DNA of 64,000 nt. Origin: Bacteroidota bacterium (GTDB taxonomy: Bacteria > Bacteroidota > Bacteroidia > Chitinophagales > Chitinophagaceae). The position numbers were made by a program, and so were the translations under genes. Below, piece by piece: positions 60,078 to 64,000 of this stretch (positions within the stretch are counted from its first letter, which is position 1; each line of letters begins with the position of its first letter). The stretch covers positions 1-64,000 of the forward strand of contig JAEYQO010000057.1 of assembly GCA_023409975.1 (NCBI GenBank). Reading direction: 5' to 3'. Under the pieces are notes generated by a model. That model worked only from the letters and a program-made list of their open reading frames with translations, was not told the origin of the DNA and did not search any database.

Positions 60078-61534
60078 GCAGGAAGTTTACCCTGCTCCTC
60101 TTTTTCCAGATCTCTGCTTTTCTTGTCCAGGATCACCAGCAGTGCCAGTGAGATATAGAACAAGGCGCCCACCTTGTGCGTCTCTAATAATTCAGAGAAG
60201 AAGTTGTTGACAAAGCCTGCTCCAAACATCATGGCTACCATCATCGTCACCTTTCTGTAGAACGGGTCTCTGAATCTGTAGTAGGTCTTTTGAGCATGAT
60301 AGAAGAAGACCATCAGCAGGATCGCATACAGGATCATTGCCGGCCATCCCTGTTCCACCAGCATAAAGAGGAAGTAGTTGTGGGTAGTGGACATTTCCTC
60401 GTTCCGGCTCACGTAGGTGCGGAAGGAGTTTACAGCATAAGGCTTGTAGTGATAGTAGAAGGAGTTCGGACCATATCCGACGATGGGCCTGTCATTGCTC
60501 ATTCTCACTCCTGCGATCCAACGATAGAGACGCTCCATCGAAGACATGTCTTCACCCCTGAACGTAGCGATGATATGATCGGTCCAGGTCTTGTGCATAT
60601 ATGTCTTATGGAACGTGGGTCGGAAATCGATGAACTTATTGTCTGTGATCATGTAAGTCAGCAGGAGCGCCATAATGCCATAGATCACCGGCATCATCAG
60701 ATTTGCCAGTCTCAGGCGGATGGCGAGGTAGACAACATAGGCGAATATTACGGCGAGGATAGCTGCTCTGGCGTAGGTGAAATAGATCACCGGAAGAAAG
60801 AAGATCAGCATCAGCAAAAAGGGGATCCGGATAAACCAGGATTTTCCTTTGGTAAGGGAGTAGCCGAGGGCCACCGCGGGAAAGAACATCGACATGAACG
60901 TAGAGTAATCCACGTGGTTATAGTAGAGCATCCCGATAGCCTTCTCGATTTTACGGAAGTGGAATCCCGTCAGGTAATGCCGGTAGAAAATGATGATCAT
61001 GGTGACCAGCAGCGGAATAAGGATCACCCAGAAAGCTATCCTATAGTCCTTCTTTTCCCGGAAAATGAATACAGGTAATACGAAGAACGATACGAGGAAC
61101 CAGCATTTGGCCAGAAGGAACTTCAGGGAGAATAGTGGTTCCTGTGAGAAGACGACAGCCACAATAAGCCAGACGAATTGCAGGGCTACTACCAGAACAA
61201 TCGGATGCCGGAGCCACCATTCAGGCAGGATTCTGGGATTGTTACAGACCATCAGTATGAACATGAGCAGGAAAGCCCACATCATCGGTTCATCCGGTAC
61301 TGTTGTAGATAAGGAGCCTCCAAAAAACCAGAGATCTATGGATAGCGGTATGGTGAAGAGGAAAATCCAGTAGGCCAGTTTCCAGTTTGCGCCTACCAGC
61401 AGAATATACAGGTAAACAAAGGGTACTGCCAGCAACAGGAATTGGCCTGTCCATACGAACAGGATGATGCTGAGCAGCAGAATGGCTACACTGATAACAG
61501 AGCCAGCCTTTGATCTGTTGATACCAAGTTCCAT
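60074..61534 (-). CDS. O-antigen ligase family (Wzy_C) membrane protein
   Basis: A 486-residue polytopic membrane protein with about 11-12 predicted segments and a large periplasmic loop holding RWIAGVRMSNDRPIVGYGPNSFYYHYKPY, typical of WaaL/Wzy-type glycan ligases or polymerases. Downstream Gly-Tyr-Gly and His (TTHNYFL) features agree with the family. It joins a glycan to an acceptor at the periplasmic face; substrate unknown. It starts 1 base inside the stop of the Wzz-like gene (TAATG) and is probably co-translated with it. No glycosyltransferases lie nearby. Confidence 0.85.
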   Translation of the reverse strand: MELGINRSKAGSVISVAILLLSIILFVWTGQFLLLAVPFVYLYILLVGANWKLAYWIFLFTIPLSIDLWFFGGSLSTTVPDEPMMWAFLLMFILMVCNNPRILPEWWLRHPIVLVVALQFVWLIVAVVFSQEPLFSLKFLLAKCWFLVSFFVLPVFIFREKKDYRIAFWVILIPLLVTMIIIFYRHYLTGFHFRKIEKAIGMLYYNHVDYSTFMSMFFPAVALGYSLTKGKSWFIRIPFLLMLIFFLPVIYFTYARAAILAVIFAYVVYLAIRLRLANLMMPVIYGIMALLLTYMITDNKFIDFRPTFHKTYMHKTWTDHIIATFRGEDMSSMERLYRWIAGVRMSNDRPIVGYGPNSFYYHYKPYAVNSFRTYVSRNEEMSTTHNYFLFMLVEQGWPAMILYAILLMVFFYHAQKTYYRFRDPFYRKVTMMVAMMFGAGFVNNFFSELLETHKVGALFYISLALLVILDKKSRDLEKEEQGKLPA

Positions 61535-62508
61535 TAATCGCGGTTAGCAGACGCTTCCTGGTAATAGGTTGAAAGTAGTGCCCAGGCAGCACTGAAGAAT
61601 AATCCCACGAAGAAGCAGGTGGCCAGAATTACAAAAAGACTGGGTCCCCAATGTTCAACCGGAATCTTTGGTGCAGTAACCACATGGAATAGTGGCATTT
61701 CATCAGTGCCGGTTCCTGTTAGGTATTGATGCATCAGCGACAGGTAGCGAGCCCTGTCTATTACAAGCATGTCCTTTTCAGCTTCGATATTCTGAATTGC
61801 TTCTACATAATAGCCTGTATTGTTGCCGTTTCCTTTGATATTATTACCCAAGATCTGGTTTGATCTGGTGGGGCTGATAATGTCATAAATACCGGATTCC
61901 TGGCGCATCCTCGTAAGGGTATCGGTCAAAACCGCGATAGTGCTGTCCATCTCGCGGGTCTTTCTTTCGAGGGAATTGAACGTATTGAGTTTTGTAGAAA
62001 GATACACAGCCTGGAAGGAGCTCTCGAGCGCTTTCAGTGCAGCTTCAACAACTCTCTGGGCGCGGGCAGCGTTTTTGTCGTGAAAATATAGTTCAACAAT
62101 GGTGTAGGCTGTCCTGCGGATCTCAAAGTTGTCCTTGAAATCTTCCTTCAATTCATATGCCTGATACGGATCATTAAGATCGAATTTCCAGGCGGTGTCC
62201 AGTCCTGTAGCACGGATCACCTGCATGTAGAAGGTATCGGACTTCGCCAGAGCCATGATTCTGTCGATGTCATCTTCACCACCGAAATAGTCCGTATAGC
62301 GGGAGTCGGCGCCAGCAAATACGTTGGATCTGTCGCCAAATAGAGGATTGTTTACAAAAAATTCTGCTTTAGCCTCGTATTTGTCGGGCCTTAAAAAATG
62401 GAAGATGAGTCCTAGTACGACAGCGATTGCTGTGACTGTGAGGATAAAGCGTGATCTCCTACTAAGGATCCGGACAATATGTACCAGATCGAAACGGGAT
62501 GTGCTCAT
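61534..62508 (-). CDS. Wzz/GNVR-type chain-length-determinant-like protein
   Basis: A 324-residue inner-membrane protein. The first membrane segment (FILTVTAIAVVLGLIFHFL, about 21-39) is followed by a periplasmic domain with an FVNNPLFGDRSNVFAG region, a long alpha-helical coiled part (about 140-260) and a C-terminal membrane segment (SLFVILATCFFVGLFFSAAWALL). This is the polysaccharide co-polymerase layout, which regulates glycan chain length. No C-terminal tyrosine kinase domain is present. Its stop overlaps the start of the O-antigen-ligase-like gene, so they are likely partners. Confidence 0.83.
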   Translation of the reverse strand: MSTSRFDLVHIVRILSRRSRFILTVTAIAVVLGLIFHFLRPDKYEAKAEFFVNNPLFGDRSNVFAGADSRYTDYFGGEDDIDRIMALAKSDTFYMQVIRATGLDTAWKFDLNDPYQAYELKEDFKDNFEIRRTAYTIVELYFHDKNAARAQRVVEAALKALESSFQAVYLSTKLNTFNSLERKTREMDSTIAVLTDTLTRMRQESGIYDIISPTRSNQILGNNIKGNGNNTGYYVEAIQNIEAEKDMLVIDRARYLSLMHQYLTGTGTDEMPLFHVVTAPKIPVEHWGPSLFVILATCFFVGLFFSAAWALLSTYYQEASANRD

Positions 62509-62559
62509 TTTATTGTGTATGTGTGTGATTAAGCGTTAAAATTACTGAATAAAGGGCGG

Positions 62560-63636
62560 TTAAATGACGGTTTCGCCTGCCTGCATCTTTTCTGCGTTCT
62601 CAGCCAGTTGTAATGCCTCGATCATTTCCTGGATATTCCCATTCATAAAATCATCGAGGTTATATATGGTCATGTTGATGCGGTGATCTGTTACGCGGCC
62701 TTGTGGGTAGTTGTAAGTACGGATTTTTGCTGAGCGGTCACCGGTGCTCACAAGGCTTTTTCTTCTGCGGGCAATTTCCTCTTCGTGTTTACGTACCTGT
62801 TCCTCATAGAGCTTCGTACGCATCATCTGGGTTGCCTTTTCCCTGTTGGCCAACTGTGTCCGTTCTGTTTGACAAACTACTACCGTTCCTGTGGGTACGT
62901 GGGTCAGGATTACTTTTGTTTCAACCTTGTTAACGTTCTGGCCACCGGCACCACCGCTTCGGGCGGTTTCCATTTTCAGGTCGCTCTCCCTCAGTTCGAA
63001 GTCGATTTCTTCCGCCTCAGGCATTACGGCTACTGTTGCGGCAGAAGTATGGACGCGGCCACTTGCTTCAGTCGCCGGCACTCTCTGAACACGATGCACG
63101 CCGCTCTCGAATTTCATAGTGCCGTAAACATCTTCACCCTGTACTTCCAATTGAATTTCCTTGTATCCGCCTACAGTGCCTTCTGTTTCAGAAAGTACGG
63201 ATACCCGCCAGCCCTTTTTTTCGCAGTAGCGCAGATACATCCGCATGAGGTCTCCCGCAAAAAGACTCGCCTCGTCGCCCCCGGTGCCAGCCCGTATTTC
63301 CAGGATTGCATTTTTTTCATCCTGCGGATCCTTCGGGATCAGTAGCTGTCTGATCTGCTGTTCCAGCTCGTCCTTTTGAACCTGTGCGTTTTCAAGGTCC
63401 TCCCTGGCCATGTCCCTAAGGTCCTGGTCAGATTCAGTAGCGAGCACCTCCTTACCGAAGGCGATACCTTCCAGGCAGGACCGGTATTTTTTGTAGGCTT
63501 CTACTATCGGCTCGAGCTTCCGGTATTCCTTACTGATTGTCGAAAAACGTTTATTATCACTTACCACTTCGGGGTTAGTGAGCGCAACGCCCAGATCGTC
63601 AAAACGGGCTTTGATGGCTTCCAGCTTATCAAGCAT
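62560..63636 (-). CDS. prfA: peptide chain release factor 1
   Basis: A 358-residue RF1 recognising UAA and UAG. The PxT anticodon-like motif is in VPATEASGRVHTSAATV and the catalytic GGQ lies at residues 231-233 (SGGAGGQNVNKV). The N-terminal helical domain is complete. It is cytoplasmic. It lies between the Wzz-like gene and infB on the minus strand, with a terminator separating it from infB. No programmed frameshift is present, unlike prfB genes. Confidence 0.97.
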   Translation of the reverse strand: MLDKLEAIKARFDDLGVALTNPEVVSDNKRFSTISKEYRKLEPIVEAYKKYRSCLEGIAFGKEVLATESDQDLRDMAREDLENAQVQKDELEQQIRQLLIPKDPQDEKNAILEIRAGTGGDEASLFAGDLMRMYLRYCEKKGWRVSVLSETEGTVGGYKEIQLEVQGEDVYGTMKFESGVHRVQRVPATEASGRVHTSAATVAVMPEAEEIDFELRESDLKMETARSGGAGGQNVNKVETKVILTHVPTGTVVVCQTERTQLANREKATQMMRTKLYEEQVRKHEEEIARRRKSLVSTGDRSAKIRTYNYPQGRVTDHRINMTIYNLDDFMNGNIQEMIEALQLAENAEKMQAGETVI

Positions 63637-63701
63637 ATAAGTTGATTTCTGTTATTGTTGTTGGGGTAAAAGAGGTGCAAAGATAATTTCTCTTAAAAGA
63701 A

Positions 63702-63736
63702 GAAACCGTAACCCTTTATTCACGGGTTACGGTTTC
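63702..63736 (-). terminator. terminator after infB
   Basis: A perfect 13-bp stem (GAAACCGTAACCC at 63702-63714 with GGGTTACGGTTTC at 63724-63736), 9-base loop; on the minus strand it is followed by TTCTTTTAAG. It lies 18 bp past the infB stop. Confidence 0.85.
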
Positions 63737-63754
63737 CCATATTATGTTCTGAAG

Positions 63755-64000
63755 CTACAGCGTACGCTTCACTTCTACTTCTTCGTATGCTTCGATGATA
63801 TCACCTACGCGAATGTCATTGTAGTTCTTGACAGACATACCGCATTCATAACCAGCGCTCACTTCCTTAACATCATCCTTGAAACGTTTCAGGGAGGCAA
63901 GCTCACCATTGTAGATTACGATACCGTCGCGGACGAGGTTGATCTTACTGTTACGGTTGATCTTACCATCCAGAACGTAGCAGCCTGCAATGCTACCTAC
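63755..64000 (-). CDS. infB: translation initiation factor IF-2, C-terminal fragment (cut by window edge)
   Basis: The last 81 codons of IF-2; the gene continues beyond position 64000. The readable end, VGSIAGCYVLDGKINRNS, then DGIVIYNGELASLKRFKDDVKEV and SAGYECGMSVKNYNDIRVGDIIEAYEEVEVKRTL, is the conserved domain IV that binds fMet-tRNA. It is intact with a normal stop. Downstream on the minus strand are a terminator and prfA. Confidence 0.95.
   Translation of the reverse strand, partial: VGSIAGCYVLDGKINRNSKINLVRDGIVIYNGELASLKRFKDDVKEVSAGYECGMSVKNYNDIRVGDIIEAYEEVEVKRTL

Noticed and set aside
60290..61078. A 262-codon plus-strand frame inside the O-antigen-ligase-like gene
   Set aside because: Its translation is unusually rich in His, Asp and Glu, as expected for antisense of a hydrophobic membrane gene.
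62785..63345. A 186-codon plus-strand frame antisense to prfA
   Set aside because: prfA is complete with PxT and GGQ motifs; the frame is a shadow.

Overview
The window is a stretch of a Bacteroidota chromosome, most like Chitinophagaceae or a related gliding family. The evidence is: type IX secretion genes (porU, porV, a porT-like gene) next to gldJ; several SusC-like TonB receptors with an N-terminal carboxypeptidase-regulatory domain; the long two-part form of IspG; DUF3109 and Omp28 families; and promoters fitting the Bacteroidota pattern TTTG-N19-20-TAnnTTTG. Base composition is intermediate and fairly even. No prophage, IS element, CRISPR array or rRNA was seen, so this is mostly core genome.

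Layout. 0.15-5.6 kb (minus): M16 zinc peptidase, FAD/Rieske oxidoreductase, pdxA, M17 leucyl aminopeptidase. 5.7-7.4 kb (plus): rsmA and a D-isomer 2-hydroxyacid dehydrogenase. 7.5-16.5 kb (plus): three surface genes, namely a 1249-aa TonB-dependent receptor, a 1331-aa exported protein with a FlgD-like C-terminus, and a PorV/PorQ-family barrel. 16.5-22.7 kb: greA and a HIT protein; an ABM monooxygenase and SAM hydroxide adenosyltransferase; a beta-helix lipoprotein; rbfA and a LolE-type permease; an Omp28-like lipoprotein. 22.7-27.1 kb: a TonB receptor, lspA, zapA, a LolA-like protein. 27.4-35.7 kb: porV, porU, gldJ, murF, which is the secretion/gliding core. 35.8-41.2 kb: an ABC-F ATPase, the three-subunit transhydrogenase pntAA-pntAB-pntB, and an EGF-domain lipoprotein.

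41.2-51.1 kb is the translation/transcription hub: tRNA-Thr(TGT), Tyr, Gly, Thr(GGT), tuf, an inserted mechanosensitive channel gene, tRNA-Trp, secE, nusG, then a strong terminator. On the minus strand follow a porT-like gene, ribE and a small lipoprotein. rpsU, a tyrosine recombinase and hpf come next on the plus strand, then a PQQ-propeller lipoprotein. The usual rplK-rplA-rplJ-rplL-rpoBC continuation after nusG is absent, so the hub looks rearranged. 51.2-57.9 kb (minus): a TonB receptor, rpe, a TPR lipoprotein, a DUF3109 protein, a CBS protein, an alpha/beta hydrolase. 58-64 kb: ispG (plus), then an O-antigen-ligase-like protein, a Wzz-like protein, prfA, and the C-terminal end of infB, cut by the window edge (all minus).

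How the parts relate. PorU and PorV release and anchor type IX cargo, GldJ supports gliding and secretion, LspA matures the many lipoproteins, and LolE/LolA-like proteins sort them. The receptor/giant protein/PorV-like trio at 7.5-16.5 kb looks like a dedicated surface system that may use the type IX machinery. It is the least explained part of the window.
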